NCBI RefSeq assembly: GCF_030812855.1
Contig: NZ_JAUSTK010000011.1
Location: 1-64,000, forward strand
Origin: Paenibacillus wynnii
Lineage (GTDB): Bacteria > Bacillota > Bacilli > Paenibacillales > Paenibacillaceae
Direction of reading: 5' to 3'
DNA length: 64,000 nt
In this document: piece after piece, positions 1-8,235 of the stretch
Layout: each line of letters begins with the position of its first letter
Numbering within the stretch: position 1 is the stretch's first letter
The notes under the pieces: generated by a model
The model's database searches: none
What the model was told of the DNA's origin: nothing
The model's input: the letters and a program-made list of their open reading frames with translations, nothing else
Position numbers and translations under genes: made by a program

Positions 1-420
1 GGGCAGCATATCTGACCTCCACCTCATGGACAGGTTGAATGAAGGAATGTGGGAGCGTAGACTCTGTGAGACTTGGGAGGGTTGACCTCCATGAGAAATG
101 TGGAGATCCATAAGTGCAACCATACTTTTCCTAAGTAACCACTTTCTTCAGACTGTGGTTAAGGAGATGTTCTTTTGCGCTTTTCCTCGTCCCAACATTT
201 TCTTCAATTTCAACTTGATTCCAACATAAAGTTGTCTGCACTGAACGAATAAAATTAGAAACTAAAGATATAACGAGCATTCAAGAGAAAAGTGATTCCC
301 CATAGAGGGAGGTTAGTTCAATCTATTTCGCGAATACCCTAAATATAGAAAAATTAATGAATTTAGTAAATATGACGTTGGATGAAATTAATACAGTGAA
401 TTATTATGGGAGTGGTTGCA
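1..420. other. Intergenic region with no recognised gene
   Basis: No convincing reading frame or RNA gene is seen in the first 420 bases. The stretch around 60-115 contains related words (GACCTCC, CTCATGGA, TTGACCTCCATGAG, TGTGGAGATCC) that could pair with one another, so it may be the edge of a structured element cut by the window. The SD for the first gene (GGGAGTGG, 409-416) lies at its end. Confidence 0.4.
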
Positions 421-1044
421 ATGAAGAAAGGACATTATTCTTTAATTGCTATAATTTTAGCGTTATTTCTTGTATCACAGAATCATTTGAAGCATTCATT
501 TGGTGATAGTATTTTTAAAACAATTGGATTTTCGCCATGGACAAACGAAGAAAATTCAGGCTTACATTTACCTGTGATAATTGGCATTATTCTCTTTATT
601 ATGGGATTTATTGGAGCGGCAAGGTATTATCGTTCTAGATACCCTAAGATTTCAAGTCGATTAGTTATTGGTTGTATTGCATTTTTTCTTGTTTTTCCCT
701 TTATAACTGAAGGGGTGATGTTCTTAGTAAAGTACAACTCTAATGGAATTGATTCAATTGATATATCTAGTGGCAAGTGTAGTTTTAAATCAGAAGAGAA
801 TATTGTAACAGCTGATTGTTCTTTCACATTATTCAATTATGGGGAAGTAGATAAAATTGCAATCAACCCGATCCTTCCAAATTATCTAGATGATGTAGAC
901 ATTGAATTTGAGAGAATTGTTATACCACTTGATAAGCACAGAAGAATGACTTTTGGCTTTCCGTTTAAAGGTATGCAAAGAAATGGAAGTGGATTTACAG
1001 GATCTATACAAGAAGTAGGCTTTGAAGTAGTAGTAAATAATTAA
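421..1044 (+). CDS. Small membrane protein of unknown function
   Basis: About 207 residues. Three hydrophobic segments are visible (roughly residues 5-20, 47-65 and 80-105), followed by a hydrophilic C-terminal half of about 100 residues rich in beta-type sequence, so the tail is probably outside the membrane. The start at 421 is preferred over an in-frame ATG at 406 because GGGAGTGG lies just upstream of it. I do not recognise the family. It is AT-rich and is followed by an attC-like structured element, like the small genes at 27-30 kb, which suggests an acquired cassette. Confidence 0.7.
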   Translation: MKKGHYSLIAIILALFLVSQNHLKHSFGDSIFKTIGFSPWTNEENSGLHLPVIIGIILFIMGFIGAARYYRSRYPKISSRLVIGCIAFFLVFPFITEGVMFLVKYNSNGIDSIDISSGKCSFKSEENIVTADCSFTLFNYGEVDKIAINPILPNYLDDVDIEFERIVIPLDKHRRMTFGFPFKGMQRNGSGFTGSIQEVGFEVVVNN

Positions 1045-1074
1045 GCAATTAGATAGTGTATCGGAAGGTTGTAC

Positions 1075-1230
1075 TTCATCTAACAATGTGTTCGTGCATC
1101 GGCTGACAAGCCACATCGGTCCTAGAAAATATGTCGTAGTGGTTAATGCCAGGACACGGCCGCACCACCTAAGCGCATCCCGGCAAGCCATGAGGTAGTG
1201 AAGGTTCGTGAACGCACTTACGTTATGCCG
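1075..1230. repeat. attC-like structured element E1
   Basis: A GC-rich block of about 150 bp between two AT-rich genes. Its left end reads CTAACAATGTGTTCGTG and its right end GTTCGTGAACGCACTTACG followed by TTAT; the two ends are imperfect inverted repeats. The interior holds CGCACCACC and AAGCGCATCCCGG, which recur in the element at 27487-27637. The ATCTAAC left core and GTTATGC right core resemble integron attC cores. It could instead be a dispersed Bacillales repeat. Confidence 0.5.
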
Positions 1231-1248
1231 TCATTATCATCACAAACT

Positions 1249-1276
1249 GTTCAGCTAACGGGCAGGATAGTTCAAT
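1249..1276. repeat. CTAACGGG palindromic repeat, copy 1
   Basis: Reads GTTCAGCTAACGGGCAGG and continues ATAGTTCAA. The same unit follows the next two cassette genes (2221-2250 and 3323-3351). In copy 3 it forms a clear hairpin (CTAACG and CGTTAG). No T-tract follows, so it is not a standard terminator. Confidence 0.55.
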
Positions 1277-1343
1277 GAAACGTTTGAATTATGTGTACAT
1301 ACTTTCCCTAAAAAATGGTGACAGTATCCATAGGTGATGATAA

Positions 1344-2117
1344 TTGAAGAAAATGAAATTAACTGTGTTCCTTTTGCTTGCTGGATTAATTTTCCCGACA
1401 CATTTATTAGCAGAAGCAAATGACGGAATAAATTTATTAAAGCTAACTGATAGTAAAATTTCATCAATGCAAGTAGTTCGTTTAAAAGGAACAGATGATT
1501 CAAGGATTTTCAGCATGACAGATGGATATGACGAAAGGATTATTCGAAAAGTTATTAATTGGATTAATACATCAAGTCCTAGCGAACAGGCAACCGAGTT
1601 AGAGGGTGATAAAGTTCCATTACTATTAAAAATAAACATGCTCAACGGTGATCTAATAACTTTAGAACCAGCGCATAGCTGTAATGGTCGTCCTATCAAG
1701 ACATGCACTGCCGTTGATGGTGAAATTGTACTTACAAAGAACAAGAAAAAAATCCGATTAACTTCGCAAGAGCTTTATGATTGGATCATTGTAGGCTGGA
1801 AGTATGAACCTATTGGACCACCAAAAGAAGAACTTCTGGAGGAAACATTGTACACAAGATACTTTTCTGTAATCGAGAAGGATTATCCGAATTTTATAAT
1901 GTGTCCAAGGATAGATAGCATTGAGCGAATTAAAGGTGATACACGAAGACATATAGTTACTGCAAGTGCATTAAACTTTGCAGGACATCACGCTCCTTCA
2001 TATGATAGAATCATTTTCACATTAATTGATACACCCGAGAATGGAATAAAAATCATTAAAGTTAGAAAAAAAAGTAATGTATCAGAAAGGGAAAGCCTAA
2101 GGCAATGTAGATGGTAA
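1344..2117 (+). CDS. Secreted protein of unknown function
   Basis: About 257 residues from a TTG start at 1344, preceded by an SD-like AGGTGAT (1332-1338). The first 23 residues form a signal peptide (KKMK, then a run of hydrophobic residues, then LLAEA), so the product is probably exported. The mature part is hydrophilic; a pair of cysteines (SCNGRPIKTC, about residues 112-120) may form a disulfide. No family is recognised. A terminator-like hairpin and a CTAACGGG repeat follow it, matching the cassette layout of this end of the window. Confidence 0.65.
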   Translation: MKKMKLTVFLLLAGLIFPTHLLAEANDGINLLKLTDSKISSMQVVRLKGTDDSRIFSMTDGYDERIIRKVINWINTSSPSEQATELEGDKVPLLLKINMLNGDLITLEPAHSCNGRPIKTCTAVDGEIVLTKNKKKIRLTSQELYDWIIVGWKYEPIGPPKEELLEETLYTRYFSVIEKDYPNFIMCPRIDSIERIKGDTRRHIVTASALNFAGHHAPSYDRIIFTLIDTPENGIKIIKVRKKSNVSERESLRQCRW

Positions 2118-2187
2118 TGATGCATAGAGAAAACAAGATCGAATAAGTGCATTAACCTAACTGGAAACGCTAGCTCAATAAAAACAA

Positions 2188-2222
2188 GAAGGCAGCAGAT
2201 CAACGTGATCGGCTGTTTTTTG
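2188..2222 (+). terminator. Probable intrinsic terminator
   Basis: AGCAGATCA and TGATCGGCTG pair around a short loop and are followed by a run of T (TTTTTTG). It lies downstream of the secreted-protein gene. Confidence 0.6.
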
Positions 2223-2250
2223 TTCAACTAACGGGCAGGATACTTCCAAT
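2221..2250. repeat. CTAACGGG palindromic repeat, copy 2
   Basis: GTTCAACTAACGGGCAGG followed by ATACTT. Same unit as at 1249-1276, placed directly after the terminator hairpin and before a new cassette gene. Confidence 0.55.
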
Positions 2251-2252
2251 AT

Positions 2253-2357
2253 GTGTTAAGATATGAGCGTACTGCTTATTTAGAAGTAGAGGACGATAGG
2301 GCAAACCATACGCCTGTTTCAATATTTAATGGTGGTATAAGACTTTCAGGTAGGTGA
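2253..2357 (+). pseudogene. Possible short gene remnant
   Basis: An open frame of 34 codons starting GTG at 2253 and ending with TGA at 2355-2357, with protein-like composition (ERTAYLEVEDDRANHTPVSI). It directly abuts and overlaps the next gene's start. It may be the 3' end of a lost gene or simply chance. Confidence 0.25.
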
Positions 2358-2893
2358 TTAATATACAAACAATATTTGTGCGAGTTCGACATTGGTTATT
2401 TTGGTATGGGGCTTATGGTCTCTGTAGTAAGAGCGGAAATGATGAAATTACGCTTTATTCTGATCAAAATCAAATGAATTTTTTAGGTTATTTTGAACTT
2501 ACAACCGTGACAGATCTAATCAATCTTTTAAAATACGATATGGATATTATTGGTGATGACAAAGAATATTGTGAGGAAATTGAAAGTTTTATAAATGGTT
2601 ATGAAGATATTCACTATCATTATATATACCCAAGAGACTTAGAAGATGTTTCTCGTCAAGTTCCTCATTCTGCTCCGACGAATATAGATGGGTATAAACC
2701 TATCTATATCGATATGTGGTCAAAATTATCCAATTATTGGGACGTCGATGAAATTAAGAAAAGCATAAGAATAATTGCAAAAGATTTTTTAGGATTGGAC
2801 ACAGAAAATGTAGAATTCATAGATATTCCAACGTTTGAGGAAACAAAATTATCGTACGAACAAGATTATAAGCCTTTCGTAAACGAAAATTGA
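2354..2893 (+). CDS. Hypothetical acidic protein
   Basis: About 179 residues, acidic, without signal peptide or membrane segment. The frame opens directly after a TAG at 2351-2353; the GTG at 2354 is the first possible start and overlaps the stop of the preceding short frame, so translation may be coupled. The N-terminal 25 residues look unlike the rest and may not be translated. Tyr/Asp/Glu-rich composition and its position upstream of an immunity-like gene fit a cytoplasmic accessory protein. I do not recognise the family. Confidence 0.55.
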   Translation: MINIQTIFVRVRHWLFWYGAYGLCSKSGNDEITLYSDQNQMNFLGYFELTTVTDLINLLKYDMDIIGDDKEYCEEIESFINGYEDIHYHYIYPRDLEDVSRQVPHSAPTNIDGYKPIYIDMWSKLSNYWDVDEIKKSIRIIAKDFLGLDTENVEFIDIPTFEETKLSYEQDYKPFVNEN

Positions 2894-2948
2894 TTCAACT
2901 CCTACGGAAGACGATAGCCTAAATACAACCTAATAAAGGAGATTGTCC

Positions 2949-3332
2949 ATGTGCTTTTCAAAGCGGTGTGTATGGATTGAAGCTGAAATATGGCCCGTAG
3001 GATCATGGGATTGTAAGGATAAAAATTCCGATGTTATTGTTGTCTTTCCAGATCGCTCCAAATGGATTGCAACCGTTTTCACTTACCGAAATATCGAGAC
3101 GTTGAGACAAAAAAATATACAAACCGGTGAATGCATGAACGGTGCTTATTTTTGGTCCAGCGATATGGTGTTGGTAGATATTATAAGTAGGGAAAGAATT
3201 GAACAACTAATCGAACATTTGATTAAACACGACAATTTCCTTTCAGTCTTTAATCGATACCCCGATGTAGATGAAGAAGACGATGAGAACTATCCTGTTG
3301 GATTTTTTATAACCGAAGAATCGTTGAGCTAA
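2949..3332 (+). CDS. Small protein resembling stand-alone immunity-type proteins
   Basis: About 127 residues. The start at 2949 is chosen because AAAGGAG (2936-2941) lies 7 bases upstream; an earlier TTG at 2943 overlaps the SD. The middle contains SDVIVVFPDRSKWIATVFTY and FWSSDMVLVD, a pattern I recall from small Bacillales proteins found near toxin and immunity clusters; this is recollection of the type, not a verified family. No toxin gene is present beside it. It lies 55 bp downstream of the preceding gene and may share its transcript. Confidence 0.55.
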   Translation: MCFSKRCVWIEAEIWPVGSWDCKDKNSDVIVVFPDRSKWIATVFTYRNIETLRQKNIQTGECMNGAYFWSSDMVLVDIISRERIEQLIEHLIKHDNFLSVFNRYPDVDEEDDENYPVGFFITEESLS

Positions 3333-3351
3333 CGGGACACGTTAGTTAAAC
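3323..3351. repeat. CTAACGGG palindromic repeat, copy 3
   Basis: Overlaps the stop region of the preceding gene: CTAACG, loop GGACA, CGTTAG, then TTAAAC. It is the most perfect hairpin of the three copies in the first 3.4 kb. Confidence 0.6.
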
Positions 3352-3477
3352 AACACAGCGGAAGGTATAACTTTATTTTCTCTTTAATAGCTGCCTTCGT
3401 TTGAAATATTGAGGTCAGTCTAATACTTAATTTTCTTTGGGCAGCTAAAACAGGCCACTAGAAATCAAAAAACGAAA

Positions 3478-3518
3478 ACTAGCCAGTCTCCAAGACATGG
3501 AGGCTGGTTAGTTTTTTA
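3478..3518 (+). terminator. Strong intrinsic terminator
   Basis: AACTAGCCAGTCTCC pairs with GGAGGCTGGTTAGTT around a 7-base loop and is followed by TTTTTT. It closes the cassette region before the convergent neopullulanase gene. The 3333-3477 stretch before it shows no gene. Confidence 0.85.
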
Positions 3519-3549
3519 GCTTTTATAGCTATGAAGTGTACCGCTGAAC

Positions 3550-3686
3550 TCAGCGGAGAGGACGGAACGATTGCGGAAAAGCGAAAGCGGTCGCCTTTGT
3601 GTCCGGATTTATACCGTTAAGGTAAAATTCATAAAATCTGGACACAACAGCGATTGGAGCAACGTTCCGTTCGCGGAGCGGCCGCT
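3550..3686. repeat. Long imperfect hairpin, genus-type intergenic repeat
   Basis: The left arm (GGAACGATTGC, GTGTCCGGATTT) pairs with the right arm (AAATCTGGACACAAC, GCAACGTTCC); an outer stem pairs GCGGAGAGGACGG with CCGTTCGCGGAGC. Total span is about 130 bp. I recall similar blocks between genes in Paenibacillus genomes. A 62-codon open frame through it is not supported as coding. Confidence 0.6.
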
Positions 3687-5428
3687 CAGAGACTACGGCA
3701 CAAAATCCGATATCCATAGGGATCGAGCGGAATGTTCATCATGCCGTCTTCAGGGATAACAGGCTCTCCGGTAAGGGAGTCTTGCCAATCATCTGTCTCC
3801 ATAGGGTGGCTCAGTGTGCGAGGTTCGGGAGTATTGTTCATCCAAATCGTAAAGTGGATTGCATCATCTACGCGTTCGTAGACGATGCAGGAATCATCAT
3901 CATATGCTTGAAGAATACGAAAACGTCCTTCGCGCAGCGCATTGTTCTTTTTCCGTAATGCAATCATGTTTCGATAGAAATTGTAGAGTTCACGGTCCTG
4001 CTTATCCGGATCCCATTCCATACATTTGCGACAGTCGGGATCTTCATACCCGGTAAGGCCCATCTCATCTCCGTAGTAAATACATGGAGTACCCATGAAA
4101 GTGAACAAAAACACAATCGCCAGCTGTAACCGCCGTTTATCTTCTCCGAGGCAAGTTAGAAGGCGCGGCGTATCGTGACTGCTCAATAGGTTAAAGACTA
4201 CTTCATTGGTCTGCTGCGGGTATCTCATTAGCAATGCGCCAATACGGTTTCCGAAGGTTCCGCTGCTAATTCCGCCATTGAAAAACTCCAGCACCGTCCC
4301 AGAGAAGGGGTAATTCATCACAGAATCAAATTGGTCACCAAGCAGCCATGTGAGGGAATCACTCCATACTTCTCCGACAATATAAGCATCCGGATTTGCG
4401 GATTTCACCACTTTACGAAAATCGCGCCAGAAATGGTGATCCACCTCATTGGCTACATCCAGTCGCCAGCCATCCACCTTTATTTCTCTAATCCAGTAAT
4501 CAGCAATTTCCAGAAGATAGTTTTTGACCTCTGGATTGGCTGTATTAAATTTCGGCATATTACTAAAAAAGCCAAAGGTGTCATAGGTAGGGATACCATC
4601 GACAACTTCAGCCGGGAAAGAATTAATATGGAACCAATCCTTATATTTCGAATTCTTCCCGTTCTTCAGAACGTCTTCAAAGGGTGGGAATTTATCGCTG
4701 CAATGATTAAATACGGCATCGAGCATTACACGAATCCCCTTACTATGGCATTCTTCAACCAACCTCTTCAACAATGCATTATCACCAAAGTGAGGATCGA
4801 CCTTTTTATAGTCAACGATATCGTATTTATGATTGGAAGGGGAGACAAATACGGGAGTGAAATAGATGGCATTAATACCCAGCTCCAGCAGGTCATCTAG
4901 ATGATCCAGCACGCCTTGCAGATCTCCTCCAAAGAAATTATCTAATTTAGGAATGCCGCCCCAGGGTTCGGTTCCGTCAGGATCTATTGAAGGATTTCCT
5001 TTGGCGAAACGATCCGGCATGATTTGATAAAACACAGCTTCCTTTGCCCACGCAGGTACCTTAAATAGATCAATTTCGTGGATATAAGGAAACTCAAAGT
5101 AATGAATGGGGGGAGGGGGACATTCGTAACGTGTGCCGTTATCCAATAAGTATATACTTACAGGACCTGTACTTAAGCGGAATGTGTAGCACAAACGTTT
5201 GTACTTCGGCCGGACGGCACACTCCCAGTAATCGAAACAATCATCAGTTGCGGCCTTCTCCATCATCACCTCGAAATAGGTGTGCTCCCAGTCATATTTA
5301 TCACCGGTTAAAGCCACAACACAATCGACATCATCTTTTTTGGTGCGAACTCGCAAATGTATAGTTTCTGTATCGTAAGCATAGGCCCATTTATCTCGAG
5401 GCACATGGTACAAAGCTTCCAAAAGCAT
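3686..5428 (-). CDS. Neopullulanase/cyclomaltodextrinase-type GH13 alpha-glycosidase
   Basis: 580 residues, the usual length for GH13 subfamily 20 enzymes, which hydrolyse pullulan, cyclodextrins and maltooligosaccharides. Residues 1-120 form the N-terminal CBM34-like domain of this subfamily. The catalytic barrel shows DAVFNH (237-242), GWRLDVANE (320-328, nucleophile Asp324), VGEVW (351-355, acid/base Glu353) and LLSSHD (Asp419), plus MPKFN (about 291), which fits subfamily 20. No signal peptide, so it acts inside the cell on imported maltodextrins. Start is an ATG behind GGAGGT. It is monocistronic and divergent from the amino-acid ABC operon. Confidence 0.93.
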   Translation of the reverse strand: MLLEALYHVPRDKWAYAYDTETIHLRVRTKKDDVDCVVALTGDKYDWEHTYFEVMMEKAATDDCFDYWECAVRPKYKRLCYTFRLSTGPVSIYLLDNGTRYECPPPPIHYFEFPYIHEIDLFKVPAWAKEAVFYQIMPDRFAKGNPSIDPDGTEPWGGIPKLDNFFGGDLQGVLDHLDDLLELGINAIYFTPVFVSPSNHKYDIVDYKKVDPHFGDNALLKRLVEECHSKGIRVMLDAVFNHCSDKFPPFEDVLKNGKNSKYKDWFHINSFPAEVVDGIPTYDTFGFFSNMPKFNTANPEVKNYLLEIADYWIREIKVDGWRLDVANEVDHHFWRDFRKVVKSANPDAYIVGEVWSDSLTWLLGDQFDSVMNYPFSGTVLEFFNGGISSGTFGNRIGALLMRYPQQTNEVVFNLLSSHDTPRLLTCLGEDKRRLQLAIVFLFTFMGTPCIYYGDEMGLTGYEDPDCRKCMEWDPDKQDRELYNFYRNMIALRKKNNALREGRFRILQAYDDDSCIVYERVDDAIHFTIWMNNTPEPRTLSHPMETDDWQDSLTGEPVIPEDGMMNIPLDPYGYRILCRSL

Positions 5429-5823
5429 GACAGTACCTCCTTATTAATGAAACGGGTATAAGTATGACGAATTATTTAACATACTTTTTACCCTTTAGAT
5501 CATCTGTATGAATCATAAACACCTTTATTTCTATAATATCCTTTTAGGATATGTTGCCATTCATATTTATGTAATATTTGTTTCGAAATTTATTACTCTT
5601 AATAAGAGCGAGTATTATGACTACCTTTATGAATCGACAGGAAGGAGCTGCCAGTATGTTCAATTTAAATATCGGATATGGGTAGAGTGTCGATTCGCAC
5701 CGAGTCTAATAAATGACAGGCTTGTCACAAAAATGCCTTTGCATATTCATGCGATGTGATTTATAATAAATCGGTCAACAAGGCAAATTACAGAATGAAA
5801 AAGAGAATAGGGGAGATATAAGA
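5429..5823. other. Divergent intergenic region with inverted repeat
   Basis: No gene is supported; an 83-codon open frame on the plus strand lacks an SD and protein-like composition. A perfect inverted repeat, GAATCGACA (5631-5639) and TGTCGATTC (5688-5696), encloses 48 bases, with a smaller CTCTTAATAAGAG hairpin just before it. The promoter of the ABC operon lies at 5739-5767. Confidence 0.5.
5739..5767 (+). promoter_or_regulatory. Sigma-A-type promoter of the artPQR-like operon
   Basis: TTGCAT (5739-5744), 17 bases, TATAAT (5762-5767), about 57 bp upstream of the first gene of the ABC transporter operon. Confidence 0.75.
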
Positions 5824-6639
5824 ATGAACAAATGGGGTAAAATATCATTAGGAATGCTGCTTACTGTAGGTTTACTTACAGGCTGTGGCCAAAATAAGAA
5901 TGACAATAATTCTGCTGCAGCAGGCAATACGGACAAAGCTCCAACCACAAAGACGATTACCTTAGGTACTAGTGCTGACTTTCCTCCTTATGAATTTCAT
6001 AAGGTTGTAGGCGGCAATGATACAATCGTTGGTTTTGATATTGATATTGCTAAAGATATTGCTGCCGATATGGGTGCAGAGCTTGTTATTAAAGATTTGC
6101 CGTTCGAATCCTTGCTGAATGAGCTGTCAAGCGGGAAGATTGATATGGTTATCTCCGGGCTTAGTCCGACTGAAGAACGCAGAAAAGCCGTTGACCTGTC
6201 AGATATTTACTACAAAGCACAACAAGCCGTAGTAGTGCGTGAAGCAGACAAAGACAAATTTGCAACCATGGATACACTTAAGGGTGCTAAGATCGGTGTT
6301 CAAGCGGGTTCCATTCAAGAGGATATCGCTAAGGGAATCGAAGGCGCACAGTTGACATCGCTAACTAAAATATCTGAAATCGTGCTTCAGCTTCAAACCA
6401 ACCGTGTAGATGCTTCCATCATGGAAGGGCCGGTTGCCAAATCTTTTGTTAAGAATGTAAAAGGCTTAGTGATTACCGATGCTACACCAGAGGTTGAAGA
6501 TGATGGTTACGTAATCGGTATTAAAAAAGGGAACACGGAGCTTCTTGATCAAGTGAATAAGACACTTACCCGTCTGAACTCAGAAGGCAAGATCGATGAG
6601 TATGTTGCAGCGGCAAGTGAATTGTCTGAGAGCAAATAA
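5824..6639 (+). CDS. artP: Amino-acid ABC transporter substrate-binding lipoprotein
   Basis: 271 residues. Signal peptide with lipobox LLTGC (Cys21), so it is a membrane-anchored extracellular binding protein. The mature part is a family 3 solute-binding protein: GTSADFPPYEF near the N-terminus, GFDIDIAKDIA, IDMVISGLSPTEER, and GAKIGVQAGSIQE. It is closest in appearance to the arginine-binding ArtP (YqiX) of Bacillus, but ligand cannot be read from the sequence. A terminator-like hairpin separates it from the permease gene and would let it be made in excess. Confidence 0.88.
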   Translation: MNKWGKISLGMLLTVGLLTGCGQNKNDNNSAAAGNTDKAPTTKTITLGTSADFPPYEFHKVVGGNDTIVGFDIDIAKDIAADMGAELVIKDLPFESLLNELSSGKIDMVISGLSPTEERRKAVDLSDIYYKAQQAVVVREADKDKFATMDTLKGAKIGVQAGSIQEDIAKGIEGAQLTSLTKISEIVLQLQTNRVDASIMEGPVAKSFVKNVKGLVITDATPEVEDDGYVIGIKKGNTELLDQVNKTLTRLNSEGKIDEYVAAASELSESK

Positions 6640-6697
6640 GTAAATTCAGAAGCCACTACCAAGAATAAATCCTGCATAGCAGGAGGTTAGACCCTTC

Positions 6698-6733
6698 AGA
6701 AAATGGCGGTAACCCGCTGTTTTCTATTTTTTT
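6698..6733 (+). terminator. Intra-operon terminator (leaky)
   Basis: AGAAAATGGCGG pairs with CCCGCTGTTTTCT around TAA and is followed by ATTTTTTT. It lies between binding protein and permease, the usual place for a partial terminator that raises the binding protein to permease ratio. The SD of the permease follows (GGAGG). Confidence 0.75.
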
Positions 6734-6754
6734 GGAGATCGGAGGTTACGTTTA

Positions 6755-7414
6755 ATGAATATTTTTAATATGGCTTATGAATATCGGAACTTTTTTTTAT
6801 CAGGATTACAGTACACATTGCTGTTAGCAGTTTTAGGCGTGTTCTTCGGTTTTGTGCTCGGGATCGCCATTGCATTGCTGCGTATGTCCAAATGGTGGCT
6901 GGTTCGTTTTATCGCTACGGCCTGGGTGGAGTTCCTGCGCGGGACACCAATGCTGGTTCAGCTCTTTCTGATCCATTATGGTCTCGCAACATTCGGTATT
7001 GAATTTACCGCAATGGAATCCGGAGCGATTACGTTGTCCATTAACAGTTCGGCTTATCTAGCTGAAATTTTCCGTGCAGGGATTCAAGGCGTGGACCGCG
7101 GACAAGTAGAGGCAGCACGTTCCCTAGGGATGAGACAGGGAATGACCATGCGTTTTATCGTTCTTCCCCAAGCACTCAAAAGTGTTCTGCCGGCGATCGG
7201 GAATGAATTTATTACCATTATCAAGGAATCATCCATCGTATCTTTTATCGGGGTAATGGATTTGATGTTCCAATCACGGTCTGTATCAACGATTACTTAT
7301 GACGGCTTTACGCCGCTTGTAATTATTGCATTCATGTACTTTGTGATGACATTTACACTGTCCAAACTTCTTGGCAGATTGGAAAGGAGGTTAAATACAG
7401 ATGATCGAGGTTAG
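6755..7414 (+). CDS. artQ: Amino-acid ABC transporter permease
   Basis: 219 residues with about five membrane segments. It carries the polar amino-acid permease pattern: [13 protein letters not shown] near residue 65 and the EAA loop around residues 125-155 ([20 protein letters not shown]). HisM/ArtQ family. It overlaps the ATPase gene by 14 bp, showing translational coupling. It forms the membrane channel with the neighbouring ATPase and takes ligand from the upstream lipoprotein. Confidence 0.88.
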   Translation: MNIFNMAYEYRNFFLSGLQYTLLLAVLGVFFGFVLGIAIALLRMSKWWLVRFIATAWVEFLRGTPMLVQLFLIHYGLATFGIEFTAMESGAITLSINSSAYLAEIFRAGIQGVDRGQVEAARSLGMRQGMTMRFIVLPQALKSVLPAIGNEFITIIKESSIVSFIGVMDLMFQSRSVSTITYDGFTPLVIIAFMYFVMTFTLSKLLGRLERRLNTDDRG

Positions 7415-8123
7415 AAACTTACAAAAGCACTTCGGAAAGCTGGAAATCCTAAAAGGCATCGATTTGGAAGTCCAAAAAGGTGAGGTTGTCGTTGTTATTG
7501 GACCCAGTGGATCGGGTAAAAGTACCTTTCTGCGTTGTTTGAACCTTCTGGAGGAGCCAACTGGTGGTGATATTAGCTTTGAAGGCCAATCTATTACCGC
7601 TAAGAAGCATGATATCAACATTACTCGTGAAAAAATGGGCATGGTGTTCCAGCAATTTAACCTGTTCCCTCATAAAACCGTACTGCAAAATATTACCTTA
7701 GCTCCGGTTAAAGTAAAGAAGATCCAAACAAGCGAAGCAGAGAAAATCGCAATGGAGCTTCTGAGAACAGTAGGTCTTGAGGATAAAAAGGATGCATACC
7801 CTTCCCAGCTGTCCGGTGGGCAAAAGCAGCGGATTGCGATTGCGCGGGCGCTTGCAATGCAGCCCCATGTGATGCTGTTCGATGAACCTACGTCAGCACT
7901 TGACCCCGAAATGGTCGGCGAAGTGCTTGAGGTTATGAAAAAGCTGGCTGAAGACGGAATGACGATGATTATTGTTACGCATGAGATGGGCTTTGCCCGT
8001 GAGGTAGGGGATCGTATCCTTTTCATGGACGGCGGAGTAATCGTAGAGCAGGGCACTCCTGCAGAAGTATTCGGAAATCCGCAGAATATACGGACACAGG
8101 ACTTCTTAAGCAAGGTTCTGTAA
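7401..8123 (+). CDS. artR: Amino-acid ABC transporter ATP-binding protein
   Basis: 240 residues, full length for the family. Walker [10 protein letters not shown] (about 34-42), Q-loop [15 protein letters not shown] signature [16 protein letters not shown], Walker [15 protein letters not shown], and the switch His in IIVTHEM. This is the GlnQ/ArtR subfamily. The SD (AGGAGG) lies inside the permease gene. The gene ends before a strong terminator, closing a three-gene operon. Confidence 0.92.
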   Translation: MIEVRNLQKHFGKLEILKGIDLEVQKGEVVVVIGPSGSGKSTFLRCLNLLEEPTGGDISFEGQSITAKKHDINITREKMGMVFQQFNLFPHKTVLQNITLAPVKVKKIQTSEAEKIAMELLRTVGLEDKKDAYPSQLSGGQKQRIAIARALAMQPHVMLFDEPTSALDPEMVGEVLEVMKKLAEDGMTMIIVTHEMGFAREVGDRILFMDGGVIVEQGTPAEVFGNPQNIRTQDFLSKVL

Positions 8124-8134
8124 TCATAGTGGTT

Positions 8135-8175
8135 GAAACGGCCCTCGGTGATAATTACCGGAGGCCGTTTCATTT
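8135..8175 (+). terminator. Intrinsic terminator of the artPQR-like operon
   Basis: GAAACGGCC (8135-8143) pairs with GGCCGTTTC (8163-8171), with an inner TCGG and CCGG pair; it is followed by ATTTAT. Confidence 0.8.
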
Positions 8176-8235
8176 ATGCATATAAACCATGTATAATAGA
8201 TGATCAATCAACTTTGCAAAGGAGTACATACATTA

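Noticed and set aside
1..405. rRNA or tRNA gene end at the window start
   Set aside because: No recognisable rRNA motifs or tRNA cloverleaf were found in the first 405 bases.
3571..3759. 62-codon plus-strand open frame over the long hairpin
   Set aside because: It lies in a structured non-coding repeat, has no SD and runs into the antisense of the neopullulanase gene.
5508..5759. 83-codon open frame upstream of the ABC operon
   Set aside because: No SD, composition unlike protein, and it runs over the operon's promoter region.
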